A stretch of DNA of 64,000 bases from Cichorium intybus. Taxonomy: Eukaryota; Streptophyta; Magnoliopsida; Asterales; Asteraceae. A program made the position numbers and the translations under genes. Each line of letters begins with the position of its first letter. Position 1 is the stretch's first letter. Positions 25,348 to 38,395 of the stretch are shown one piece after another. Under the pieces are notes generated by a model that saw nothing but the letters and a program-made list of their open reading frames with translations, ran no database searches and had not been told where the DNA came from. The stretch covers positions 77,235,494 through 77,299,493 of the forward strand of contig CM042013.1 in assembly GCA_023525715.1 (NCBI GenBank), in the 5' to 3' direction.

Positions 25348-28300
25348 ATGTCTTCTGACCAATCCGTTCCCCACTCAAATCCCGGTAATGTCACCTCGAT
25401 TCTGTCATTATGCTCAAAGGTGACGTTAGACGGCACCAACTATAATGACTGGATCCACAACATCAAAATGGCTCTAAGGTTTGAACACAAAGAGTATGTT
25501 CTGGAAACCGAGCTTGTTGATGTGGACACTGAAACCGCTACTCCCAAGGAAATCGCTGCGTACACTAAACACTCCGATGATGCAACCAAAGTGGATTGCA
25601 TCATGATCGCTACTATGAACCCTGAACTGCAGCGTATCTATGAGGACTATTGGCCTTACGAGATGCACAAAGAGCTCGCGGAAAGGTTCCGTAAGCAAGA
25701 GCCCATCGAAAGGCGTGAGGTTGTAAAAGCTTTCACTAACAACAATCCCAAGGAGGGCGAGTCCATCTGTGCACATGTACAGAGGATGCCGCATGGTTAT
25801 GTGGAAAGGTTTAGGAAGCTGGAAATGCCTGTCCAGGAGGATTTAGCAGTTGACATAGTGCTAAACTCCTTGCCCAGTTCTTATAACCAGTTCACACTGG
25901 CGTATCATTTGAACAACAACCAGGCAAACCTAGCTGAGTTACACCGCATGCTTCGTACGGCTGGGGACGGGATAAAGGGAAAGGTTGTGCTCCCTGTCAA
26001 CCCGCCTGTCCTGGCTATTGGCTCTGGAAAAGGAAAGAAACGGAAAGGCCCCCCTAAGCAAAACTGGAGGGAAAAGACTCATGTCGGGTCATCTAGCAGT
26101 GCCCTGAAAGGCAAGTCTTCCGGTATTCCACATGTTCAGAACCCCAAAGAGGCCGACTGCTTTTACTGCAAGCAAAAGGGTCATTGGAAGAGGAGCTGCC
26201 CAACGTATCTGCAGGATATCAAGGATGGTAAAGTAAAATCGTCACAAGCAGGTACATACTCTATATCTAATAACTCATATTTTTCCCGTTCTTGGGTCCT
26301 TGATACAGGATGTGGTTTTCATATATGTTCTGATTTACAGGGCCTAGAGGAAAGTCGGGAGCTGGAGCATGGCAGACTGAACCTGATCATGGGCAATAGG
26401 CGAACATCGCCTTTTACCAAGATCGGTGTTTATGGACTGATGCTGAGTAGTGGAGTTAGATTAGATTTACATAATTGTTGTTATGCGCCTGATATGGCAA
26501 AGAACATAATTTCGTTTCATGCATTGTTTAAACAAGGTTTTTATTATGAGTTTAATAAATTGAATTGTTCAATTTCTGTTTTCAAAAATAATGTTTTTAT
26601 ATTTAATGCTATGCCTTGTGATGGAGTGTATGAATCTATTATCTGTGTTGATAATTATGGTAAAAAAATTTTAGCTATTGATGCTTCAAGCGGTGTAGAA
26701 AAGGCATGTCTGTGGCATTGTCGCCTTGGCCATATAAACAAGAAACGCATCGCCCAACTCCAAAAAAGTGGAGTGTTGGAATCATTTGACCTAGGGTCGG
26801 ATGATGTATGTGAATCTTGCTTACTTGGCAAGATGACAAAATCACCATTCAAAGGTTCCTTTGAAGGAGGTGAAGGTCTGTTGGATATCATACACACAGA
26901 TGTTTGTGGTCCCTTCAGAACAAACACTAAAGATGGCACGAGGTTCTATGTTACCTTTACCGAAGATATTAGTAGATATGGGTATGTCTACTTAATCAAG
27001 AATAAGTCGGACACCTTTGAAAAGTTCAAAGAGTTTAAAAATGAAGCGGAAAATCAATTGGGCAGAAAGATAAAGATGCTTAGATTCGACAGAGGCGGTG
27101 AGTATCTTAGTATCGAGTTTCTCGATTACCTCAAGGAATGTGGAATTGTTTCACAGTTATCGCCTCCAAGAACACCTCAGCTGAATGGTGTTGCTGAGAG
27201 GCGAAACCGAACCTTGTTGGACATGGTTCGTTCCATGATGAGTTGAGCCTCACTTGCAATCCATTTCTGGGGGTATGCCTTAGAGACTGCCGCCCATATC
27301 CTAAATCTTTTCCCAACCAAAAAGGTTGCGAAAACACTGCACGAGATGTGGACGGGGAAAGTTCCCTCGTTGGCACACATCAAAGTCTGGGGCTGTGAAA
27401 CTTTCGTGAGACGAGATACTTCAGATAAGCTCGAAGAAAGAAGTGAGAGGTGTTTCTTCAGTGGATACCCGAAACAGTCTTTTGGATACTTGTTATACAG
27501 ACCGAGCGAGGACGTGGTCTTTGTAGCAAGACAGGGGTTCTTTCGAGGGAGAGAACTCATATCCAAAGAGAACAGTGGGAGTACGATCGATCTCGAAGAA
27601 ATTCAGGAGACGCCCGATGAAACGACCTTGGAAGAAACTAGCAACCACCATGAGGAAGAAGTTCCTGTTGGACCCACCGACATATTGTTGCCCCTTAGGC
27701 GTTCAGGTAGAGTTAGCATGCCGCCCGAGTTCTATGGTTTCCATATTACTTCGAACGGTGACACGTGAGTCAGTGATTGTACATTGACTAATTTGGACGA
27801 GCCAGCTAACTACCGTGAAGCAGTGGCAGGCCCCGAGTCTGCAAAATGGAAAGAGGCAATGGACAGCGAGATAAAGTCCATATATGACAATCAAGTTTGG
27901 AACTTGGTTGACAATGTACCGGGTCGAAAGACAGTCGGATGCAAGTGGATCTTCAAAAAGAAGACCGACATGGATGGAAAAGTGCATACTTATAAAGCTT
28001 GGCTGGTTGCGAAGGGATTCACTCAAACCCCGGGGGTTGGCTATGATGAAACCTTCTCACCAGTAGCCAAGATTAAGTCAATCAGGATAATGCTTGCCAT
28101 AGCTGCGTTTCATGATTATGAAATCTGGCAGATGGATGTCAAAACCGCTTTCCTTAATGGGAAACTGACTGAGGATGTTTACATGAGTCAGCCAGAAGGT
28201 TTTGTAAACACAAAGCACCCTGATAAAGTATGTAAGCTTGAAAGATCAATCTACGGGTTGAAGCAAGCATCTCGCAGCTGGAATCTTTGCTTCCATGAGA

Positions 28301-29337
28301 AAGTCAAAGAGTTTGGCTTCTCTAGGAGTGAAGATGAGTCCTGTGTATATATCAAGGCTAGTGGGAGTATAGTCGCTTCCCTGGTGCTGTATGTTGATGA
28401 CATACTGCTCATGGGAAACGACATTCCGACCTTACAAAATGTTAAGGCTTGGCTCGGGAAGTGTTTCGCAATGAAAGACCTAGGGGAAGCTGCTTATATT
28501 CTCGGGATAAGAATACTTAGAGATAGAAAGAGAAAATTGATAGGTATAAGCCAGTGTACATATTTGGAAAATGTGTTAAAGAGATTTAACATGGAAAATT
28601 CCAAAAAGGGAGAGTTACCAATCCAAAGTAATACTAAATTAAGTAAGACTCAAAGTCCGAGTACCGATGAGGAAATAGCTGAAATGAGTCGGGTGCCTTA
28701 TGCTTCGGCAGTAGGGTCGATCATGTATGCTATGACATATACTCGTCCCGACGTATCCTATGCACTGAGCATGGTTAGTCGGTTCCAGGGTAATCCTGGA
28801 AAAGCACATTGGATTGCAGTCAAGAACATACTCAAGTATCTGCGAAGGACAAAGAATATGGTATTGGTCCTTGGTGGCAGTAATGACTTGAAAGTGAGTG
28901 GATACACAGATGCCAGCTTCTAGACAGATAGGGACAGTGGACGGTCCCAGTCGGGCTGGGTATTTCTTTTGAACGGTGGAATGGTCACTTGGAAAAGTTC
29001 CAAGCAGGAAACGGTGACTGATTCAACGTGCGAATCAGAGTACATTGCAGCAAGTGAAGCGTCTAAGGAAGCGGCTTGGCTGAAGGATTTCATCGGGGAC
29101 CTTGGAGTTGTCCCGAGCATTCAGGAGCCGGTGGAACTTTTCTGCGATAATGAAGGAGCGGTCGCCTTGACAAAGGAACCGCAAGACCATGGAAAGTCGA
29201 GGCATATCGACAGAACGTACCACTACATTCGACATCAAGTAGAAGAAGGGCACTTACTGGTTAAGCGGGTATCATCAGAAGACAATCAGCATGCCAGGAG
29301 CATTGGACTGAAGGATGATATTAGTTTTAGTAATTAG
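25348..29337 (+). pseudogene. Copia 2 gag-pol with three in-frame stops
   Basis: A single frame of about 1330 codons is broken only by TGA 27244, TGA 27766 and TAG 28921 before the natural TAG at 29335. Order: gag (TLDGTNYNDWI), CCHC knuckle (26158-26199), aspartic protease VLDTGCG (about 26298), integrase zinc site (HCRLGH, CESC) and core (HTDVCGPF; FDRGGEY; NGVAERRNRT), then RT with YVDD (28390-28401) and RNase H with CESEYIAAS and KSRHIDRTYHYIR. All three stops can be explained as C-to-T changes (CGA or CAG codons). Without readthrough, only gag to integrase core could be made. The copia lineage is not firmly assigned. Confidence 0.92.
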
Positions 29338-30133
29338 ATAGGTTAGAAACTTGTAACAATATAAATTTAATTGACTCGGTGTTTTATAATAGAGATTTAT
29401 AAATGAGTATTGTTACTGCCTTTGTCAATTGTTTATTTCTATGTTTCTATATTTGCATGTTTAACTTCCTTAATAATTAGATTATTTAAAACTCCACAGT
29501 CGATCATACTGTTAGGAAGTAAGTGTGAACAAAGACTGTCATGAATTGGTTACAGACTGTCTAATGAGTTAGACATTGCAGTAAGACTGCTGCAACGTTC
29601 ATGAGTACTTAGAAAATAGAGATTTGAGTATTGGATAAACCCGCGCTTAACAGATTGCTTCATGGATTATATCACGAGCAATGTTAAGACGATAATATCC
29701 GGTTATCTTTAAGAGGAGAGATATGATATGTTACTTGCGATACAAGTGCTTATTGACAATGCGAAAACGCACCAGTAACTCGGTGTTATAAAACGCATTG
29801 TTGTATGTATTTGGACCCGCAAAAGATATAGACATATAAGTCGAAACTTATCCATCCCCTGACCTGATGGGAAACAGATATCTGTAGGCCTCTCGATGAT
29901 TTTGAAGTTGACTGAAAGTGTTGGCCAACCGGGACTAATGGATGTGTTCAATTAGTAGTCTCTAAAGTCATATGCAAATCAGAAATCAAGAAACAGAGTG
30001 TCAGACTGAGATTGATGTTAGTCCATGTCTTGAGTCTGAAAATATCCTGTTGGACGGAGGATCATCAGATCACTTATCTTTGGACAGAACTGACTGGGTC
30101 AGAGTTCAGACAATTAAAGTCATAGACTTATCC
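29338..30133 (+). other. Copia 2 3' untranslated region
   Basis: About 800 bp without coding potential between the end of pol and the polypurine tract. Confidence 0.7.
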
Positions 30134-30144
30134 AAGTGGGAGAC
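30134..30144 (+). other. Copia 2 polypurine tract
   Basis: AAGTGGGAGAC directly precedes the 3' LTR. The identical motif serves copia 3. Confidence 0.9.
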
Positions 30145-31721
<1,577 letters not shown>

Positions 31722-31724
31722 GAA

Positions 31725-32046
31725 CACTACAAGAAATGTCACCAATACCGGTGACGCCATTAGCGGCGACAACATCGTGACATTAGCGGCGACGGGACCT
31801 CCGGTGACACGTCATCACCAGAGACTAAGACACCACCATTAGCAGCGACATCAATAGTGGCGATAACGGTTTTAGCGGCGACAGGCATTACCGGCGACGC
31901 ATTAGCGGCGATTTCTGAGCAGTAGCCTCGAAACTGTTGCGGCGACGTTTTAGCGGCGATTTGTCGCCGGTAAAGGTTTTAGCGGCGACATTGGCTACCT
32001 CTAGCGGCGATTTTTGTCGCCAGTAATGACCCCATACCTTGTAGTG
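31725..32046. mobile_element. Non-autonomous CACTA element (322 bp)
   Basis: It starts CACTACAAGAAAT and ends CCTTGTAGTG, flanked by the 3 bp duplication GAA. The interior has many TTAGCGGCGAC / GTCGCCG units, the subterminal repeat type of CACTA elements. It has no coding capacity. Confidence 0.92.
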
Positions 32047-32049
32047 GAA

Positions 32050-32763
32050 GTACAAAATTCCAATAGCATGTCGTTAAGTATGGCATAGAACATCAACCCA
32101 AACAAGGTAAAGTAAGTCTATTTTGTCTTTTCTTTTTAAATTTTGTACATTTTTTATTTTCTTAACATTCAGTTTTGTTTGTGTATTATATTGAAGATAA
32201 GTATGATATATGTTAGTTTAATACAATATTAATCAAGTAAGCCTGTGTTTGATAGCTTGTTAATCTGAATAATTATAGGCTTTTGAACCATTATAGGATT
32301 AAGGTGGGATTAAGGTGTATGTGAACGAAACTTCTAGCAAAATTATTCCAAAAATGCCCTTAAACCAAATCTATTCTTAATTTCAGCCGTTTTCCGTCTA
32401 TTCTTTGATCGTACATTCTCTCTTTCCCGTTCTATTCTCATCCTCCGGCACAGCAACTTCCGATCGTCGTCTTCAACAGGATCCGGCGACGCCGACGGTT
32501 TCCACCGGCAACAGCCTCCGTTGTTGTAGGTTGGGGAGCGCTCTCTTCTCTTCTCTTCTCTTCCTCACGCACAACAGCCACTGTCTGCCGCCTCCACCTC
32601 CCTTGTTCCGGTCGCCGTCGATCATAGCTAAGGTAAGGTGATTCCCGAATATTGTGTTAATTTGATGAAGAAAAGCTACTACAAATCAGAATTATGTAAT
32701 GAAGCCGGACAATATTTGGTCAACTTTCTTTAAGTGTTAACAATGACTAAACTGGAATTGCAG
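32050..32763. other. Block 2 sequence, then a CT/GC-rich first-exon-like stretch
   Basis: 32050-32170 matches 63885-64000. At 32400-32640 a CT-rich then GC-rich stretch resembles a 5' UTR ending at a GGTAAGG donor (about 32634). It could be the first exon of the p24-like gene, but no signal peptide or GOLD-domain exon is seen. Confidence 0.45.
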
Positions 32764-32974
32764 CAAAAGATTGGGAGTCAGTTGCAAGGAGGGAAAAAAT
32801 TGAGGTCAGGAAAAATTAATGTGCTATTTTACTCTCTTTTTTTGCTGTTATCTTTTATAAATGTATAAATAGAAAACTCATGAGCATTCAATCTTAAAAT
32901 ATATCATGGAAAATTTATGAGTTTCAGATTGACAACAAACCTGAACTGGTTCCACTACTAGAAAACAGGGGGGT

Positions 32975-33400
32975 TAGCCACGCACATTTGCGTGGCTGTT
33001 GTGTGGTAAAAGCCGAATAAACACGCAATAGCCACGAAAACTGACCTGTGGAAGAACCCTTTGTGTCTAAATTGTAGCCACGCTTTAGCCACGCAAATTT
33101 GCCACGCAACAGCCACGCACAACTTACCACGCATTATCCATGCCTTTTTACCACTAAATAACCACGCGCGTTAACCACGCCATAGCCACGCATTTTAGCC
33201 ACGCAATAAACACACATTTTAGCCACGCAATGAACACACACATTTTAGCCACGCAATAAACACGAGGATTTTAGCCACGCAATGAACACACATTTTAGCC
33301 ACGCAATGGACACACATTTTAGCCACACAATGAACACACACATTTTAGCCACGCAATAAACACGCACATATTAGCCACGCAATTAACACGCACATTACCT
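32975..33400. repeat. Left subterminal repeats (TAGCCACGCA)
   Basis: More than a dozen TAGCCACGCA units are spaced about 15-30 bp, mostly in one orientation, often with AATAAACAC linkers. Confidence 0.9.
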
Positions 33401-33642
33401 TTTTTTTTAAATACCAGAATTTTATTTTTAATTCCATTTTTTTTGTCATTAACCACATTTGACAACACACACACACATATTTTATATATATATATAACAA
33501 CGAAACTAATTAAACACAACTAATCAAACATTCCGATAAATTTTGTTTAACATTCTAAAATAGTCAAATAAGAAAGACCACGAACCACGTCTAATTGTTT
33601 CAAAAACATTCTAAAACGTCTAATTGTTTCAAAAACATACAA

Positions 33643-33770
33643 CTAAGAAGGACCCGGACCACGTTGACTCATTTGTCGCATCATTTCTTCCATTTTTTTT
33701 AAACTCATCTTGCAACCGTTTGAGCTTGACTTTCTTGCAAATTTTCCACTTGTGCACGTAAGCTCAAGAT
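33643..33770 (-). pseudogene. C-terminal exon of a plant CACTA transposase-like protein
   Basis: After a TTTTTTAG acceptor (minus strand, 33771) the sequence encodes LSLRAQVENLQESQAQTVA, then in a shifted frame KMEEMMRQMSQRGPGPS and a stop. A glutamine-rich coiled-coil end of this kind is typical of plant En/Spm-associated transposases. The frame break and lack of upstream domains show decay. The assignment rests on a short low-complexity segment. Confidence 0.45.
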
Positions 33771-33960
33771 CTAAAAAATAACGACATATTATTAGTTCCT
33801 ACAAAAAAAAAATCAAAGATGTGAAATTGTTTACTCATATATTACTCATATATCCAAGGCAAAGTGGATCTCATGCTATCCAAGTTGAAGAAGCTAGTTA
33901 ATATTAAGTGAAATTGTTTCTACAAAAAAAAAATAAAAAAATTAAAGATGTGTAACTTAC

Positions 33961-34267
33961 CTGGGTTTTGCAATAACATAACTACATCTTTTTGGGATAC
34001 AACATAATATAATAGTTCATCATCATCCGCTCGTTGCCCCCTGCATAGCTGCTACATGCATCCAAACTTACAAGTATCTTATGTTTTACAAAAATAAATA
34101 GATGTGAACATGTACTTGTAAAATGAACATGAGAGAAAAGAAAACTACTTGTTGTGAAGATTGATAATTACAACAGATCCTTCATTTGAACAACTTCCAA
34201 TGAATTCATCATCTAAGTAAAAGAAAAGAATATTGACTGCAACTTTATGAGCCCGTAATTCCTTAAC
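33961..34267 (-). pseudogene. Captured VPS41-like exons
   Basis: Two minus-strand exons have clean borders. Exon 34267-34149 encodes VKELRAHKVAVN, then FIGSCSNEGSVVIIN, matching the WD-like repeat near the N-terminus of plant VPS41 (HOPS tethering complex, vacuole fusion). Exon 34040-33961, ending at a CAG/GTAAGT donor, encodes DDDELLYYVVSQKDVVM, like a later VPS41 segment before the helical repeat. Their order agrees with the parent gene, but the exons between are missing, so this is a rearranged fragment. Possible further exons at 34502-34554 and 34930-35060 have splice borders but no recognised product. Confidence 0.6.
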
Positions 34268-35399
34268 CTGTCAAGAACATTGGATACATAATCCTTCAAG
34301 CTTCAATTTTGTTGCTCTTACTAGATAAGAGCAATCCATATACTGATAATAGCTTAACCTGTTAAGAACATTGCTATTACTTTTAAGCTTCTATTTTCTT
34401 TTAAAATAACATTATTTTAAAATAACCTAATAGCTCAATAGATATCATCTTCAGGTATCATGCTAGGATTAAACATACATATAATGATAATATCTTTTTA
34501 CCTTATTTTTTAAAGGTCTCCTTCCAGATTTGTATAGAGAACAGACACTGCATTCTGAAAAAAAACACAGTTAACAATTAAATATGTGATGGAAAATACT
34601 ATTGTCTATGCAACAAGATGCAACAGGTTTGAGTTTGACATCCAAACAGACTAAGGGCAATTTCAGGCAAAATCAATAAAGAAGATGGAACTTCAAAGTC
34701 TGGTAAAATATATCCATTGGTATTTGGCTACTGAAAGATACAAAAATGAAAAGATAAGTCAAGTATACTAGTTACAAAGCAAGGCAAGAAAATCGATTTG
34801 TTATTTAGTCAAAAGAATACAAAAATATTAGGTGGCAACAAACCGCTAAATCCAGTTGTCATAATCCTTTATAGAGTTATTGTTTAGATTTTACCTTGAA
34901 TAACTGAATATACGTGATATTCATCTACATAGCTGTAGAATCCTTAACAATCATAGTCATGACAAAATCTGCTGCTCCCTGGATGCCCCAAGGGCCAAGG
35001 TTACAACCTAATAAAGAAAGATCAGGGAGAAATGCTTTCCCCATTAAGTCCTGGAATAAAGACGGAAGCACAACAACTTACTGGATAAGTAACATCATTT
35101 CAGAAAAAAAAAACCAACTTTTAACTTTGCAATTCAATTCAAAAATCAGAATAGAGCCATCATCAAACCTGCAATAATCGAAAATCAAAAGTAGAGCCAT
35201 CATCGAACCTGTAATAATCGAAAATCGGAAATCAGAAATCGGAAAGCAAGCAAAGTCGAACCTGTAATCAGTACATCTGAAATCAAGTTATCGGTACGGT
35301 ACCTAAAACCAGCAAATCGGTATCGATCCTGAATATTGAAACCTGAATCTTGAAATCGTAATATTGAAAAGAAACTTAATCTTGAAACCTGAAAGTTAC

Positions 35400-35720
35400 C
35401 GATAATCCCGTAGATGAGGAAGGAATGCGGCGGTGAAGACGGAGGAGGTGGCGGAGGCTGGGAATTTCGGAGTTGGAGGCGTCGGAGGCGGTAAGGAGAT
35501 ACGGAGGCAGAGCGATGGAGAGAGCTTCAGCGGAGGAGTGCAGGCGGTGCAGTGGACATGGGGAAGACCGGAGATGGGGGAGATGCTTACCTCAGTCCGG
35601 CGGCTAGCGGAGGAGCTTCAGCTGCGACCGGCGGTGTGAACAAGCTTCAGCGGACGAGCGCTTCTCTTCACAGGAGCTCAAGGTTTTTTTTTGGGAAGAA
35701 ATAAACAGGCGGGTCGATCA
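35400..35720. other. GC-rich stretch inside the CACTA element, possible captured first exon
   Basis: GGAGG/CGGCGG-rich. On the minus strand a CTGAG/GTAAGC donor-like junction occurs at about 35590. This suggests a captured 5' exon for the minus-strand gene fragments; the product is not recognisable. Confidence 0.35.
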
Positions 35721-35924
35721 GGGAAGGAAGGGTTAAAACCCTTATTTTTTTTTTTCATTTAAATGTTGGTGGCTATTCCGTGGTTAAATAGCCACGCAAA
35801 ATCAACGAAACACGGTATATACTTTAAAGCACAAGGTACAACACGGTAAAGCTTTAAATAAATGTTGGTGGCTATTGCGTGTCTAAGTAGCCACACATCT
35901 ACAACGAAACCGTAAAATCGAAAA

Positions 35925-36002
35925 AATGAGGAGCCGGGATTCGAACCCTGGTCTCCTTAGTGGGGGGGAACATCAACTACCACTTCGGCTATAAGCCTCA
36001 TC
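35925..36002 (-). other. tRNA-like sequence, left copy
   Basis: A 78 nt minus-strand segment has a 7 bp acceptor-type stem (GATGAGG / CCTCATT, one wobble), an A-box-like TAGCCGAAGTGGTA and a B-box-like GGTTCGAATCC. The T stem has a mismatch and no clean anticodon arm is seen. It is better called tRNA-like or SINE-like than a functional tRNA. Confidence 0.6.
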
Positions 36003-36049
36003 CGCTTATTATTTCCCTTTATTAGAATATAACCCTTTCAAATAATAAT

Positions 36050-36051
36050 TG

Positions 36052-36119
<68 letters not shown>

Positions 36120-36350
36120 TTTCGTTTATGTTTTCGTTTTATTAATTATATCGTTTTGGGCTATAAGCCTCATCCGTTTTCGTTTTATTGTTAATATTAT
36201 TAATATTATTATTTTTTTCGTTTTTGTATTACTTTTTTCGTTTTCGTTCAATATATCCCATTCGTATACTTATTATTATTATTATTATTATTGTTACTAC
36301 TATTATTATTGTTGTTATTATTATTATTATTAGTCTCATATTTTTATTAT
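36050..36350. repeat. (ATT)n tracts
   Basis: Two interrupted (TTA)n runs at 36055-36118 and 36268-36348 are separated by a CGTTTTATT-containing segment and a partial repeat of the tRNA-like 5' end (36160-36178). Confidence 0.9.
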
Positions 36351-36387
36351 TATTGTTAATATTACGTGTGTGTGCGTGTATATGAAT

Positions 36388-36955
36388 ATGAATGTATGCA
36401 TATCAATGTGTTGGTGTGTTAAAATCACAAGTGCTTATACACATTGAAAAAATAACGTTTGAAATGAACAACGGGCTTGGAAGGTGTACACGCTTGTATG
36501 TAAGTCGAATTTACGTATAAACGGAGAAATATAAAGATAATAAAGTATAATAAGGATGTACAAAAAATGAACCCAAAAAAATAATTTTTGGCCTTCAAAA
36601 AACGAAAAATATAAATACAGTCGTGGTTATTGCGTGGCTAATTAACAACGCATTAACCACACACTATCCAGTTGTGTGGAAAATGCGTGGCTAATTAGCC
36701 ACGCAATAACCACAAAGAGTTTTGTATTTTTCGTTTTTTGAAGGCCAAAAATTATTTTTTTGGGTTCATTTTTTGTACATCCTTATTATACTTTATTATC
36801 TTTATATATCTCCGTTTATACGTAAATTCGACTTACACACAAGCGTGTACACCTTCCAAACCCATTGTTCATTTCAAACGTTATCTTTTCAAGGAGTATA
36901 AGCACTTGTGATTTTAACACACCAACACATTGGTGTGCATACATTCATACTCATA
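36388..36955. repeat. Long hairpin cassette H2
   Basis: Arms of about 250 bp pair from GAATGTATGCAT...GTGTTGGTGTGTTAAAATC on the left to its inverse at 36915-36955. The axis lies near 36660, where GCGTGGCTAATTAGCCACGC forms an internal palindrome. Confidence 0.85.
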
Positions 36956-37189
36956 GACACACACGCACACCTATACATATACTTTACACACACATACATA
37001 CTTATACATATAAACTCACACATTGTTTGAGCATGGATATTGATTAGAGGGATAGAAATAATGTATGTGTGTGTGTGTTTATATAAGTGTCCATGAGTAC
37101 GAGTATAAGTATGAGTGTATATGAGAATGAGTGTATATGTGTATAAGTATGTGTGTCCATCAATGTGTTGGTGTATTAAAAGACATATA

Positions 37190-37690
37190 TACCTTGAAAA
37201 GATAAAACTTTAAATGAATAACGGGTTTGGAAGGTGGACACGCTTATGTGTAACTCGAATTTACGTATAAACTGAGAAAGATAAAGATAATAATGTATTG
37301 TAAGGATGTGCAAAAAATGAACCCAAAAAAATAATGTTTACCCTTCAAAAAACAAAAAATAAAAAAATATTTGTTTTAATTGCGTGGCTATTTAGCCACG
37401 AATTTACCACACAACAGGATAGTGCGTGGCTAATGCGTTGATAATTAGCCACGCAATTTCGACGACTATCCAGTTGTGTGGTAAAAGCGTGGCTAATTAG
37501 CCACGCAATAACCACAAAGAGTTTTGTATTTTTCGTTTTTTGAAGGCCAAAAATTATTTTTTTTGGGTTCATTTTTTGTACATCCTTATTATACTTTATT
37601 ATCTTTATATTTCTCCGTTTATACAAAAATTCGACTTACATACAAGCGTGTACAACTTTCAAACCCGTTGTTTATTTCAAACGTTATAAT
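37190..37690. repeat. Long hairpin cassette H3
   Basis: Arms 37190-37370 and 37515-37690 are inverted copies of each other and homologous to H1 and H2. The loop contains several TGGCTATTTAGCCACG palindromes. Confidence 0.85.
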
Positions 37691-37712
37691 TAATAAAACG
37701 AAAACATAAACG

Positions 37713-37714
37713 AA

Positions 37715-37755
<41 letters not shown>

Positions 37756-37800
37756 TATAATAATAATAATAACAATAATAATAATAATAACAATAATTAT
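37713..37800. repeat. (AAT)n tract
   Basis: An AAT trinucleotide repeat with a few interruptions mirrors the (ATT)n tract at 36055. Confidence 0.9.
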
Positions 37801-37842
37801 TATTTGAAAGGGTTATATTGTAATCGAGGGAAATAATAAACG

Positions 37843-37919
37843 GATGAGGCTTATAGCCGAAGTGGTAGTTGATGTTCCCCCCACAGAGGAGACCAGGGTT
37901 CGAATCTCGGCACCTCATT
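37843..37919 (+). other. tRNA-like sequence, right copy
   Basis: A 77 nt plus-strand counterpart of 35925-36002 in inverted orientation, with the same A-box- and B-box-like motifs and acceptor-type stem. Flanks (AACGAAAACATAAACGAAAA, GAGGGAAATAATAA) also match inverted, so about 240 bp on each side was duplicated in inverted orientation. Confidence 0.6.
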
Positions 37920-37929
37920 TTTTCTATTT

Positions 37930-38395
37930 TATATTGTCGTGGAAGATGCGTGGCTATTTAGCCACGCCATAACCACAGTTTTCTATTTATGTATATAAGC
38001 CACGCTCTTACCACGCATTCGATGACTGCGTGGCTATCGCGTTGCTAACTTTGCCACGCAACAAGATCGAATTTATTATGCGTCAAAATTCCGTCACAAG
38101 TGCGTGGCTAAAATTGGGGTCTCAGGTTGTGTAACTGATGCGTAGAAATTGCGTGGCTATTTAGCCACGCTACAGACACAGTTTTTCATATATCTATATT
38201 AGCCACTCTTTTACCACGCATTCAATGACTGCGTGGCTATCGCGTGACTAAGTTTGCCACGCAACTAACACGAATTTATGATGCGTTGAGGTTCCGTTAC
38301 AAGTGCGTGTCTAAAATTGGGGTGTTATTGATGCGTGGTAATTGTGTGTCTATTTAGCCACACAAAATTTGCGTGGCTATTTTTCGTGGCTAACC
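37930..38395. repeat. Right subterminal repeats of the CACTA element
   Basis: TGCGTGGCTA / TAGCCACGC units alternate in both orientations up to the terminal inverted repeat. Confidence 0.9.

Noticed and set aside
32975..33400. CRISPR-like array of regularly repeated TAGCCACGCA
   Set aside because: The units are short, degenerate and irregularly spaced, in both orientations overall, inside a CACTA element of a plant genome; they are transposon subterminal repeats.
35433..35639. Gly/Ser-rich 68-codon plus-strand ORF
   Set aside because: GC-rich composition alone keeps it open; splice-like signals and gene fragments nearby are on the other strand.
35925..36002. Functional tRNA gene
   Set aside because: It has Pol III-like boxes and an acceptor-type stem, but a T-stem mismatch and no clean anticodon arm; it occurs as an inverted pair inside a transposon.
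36049..36333. Poly-leucine / poly-tyrosine ORF
   Set aside because: It is a translation of (ATT)n repeats.
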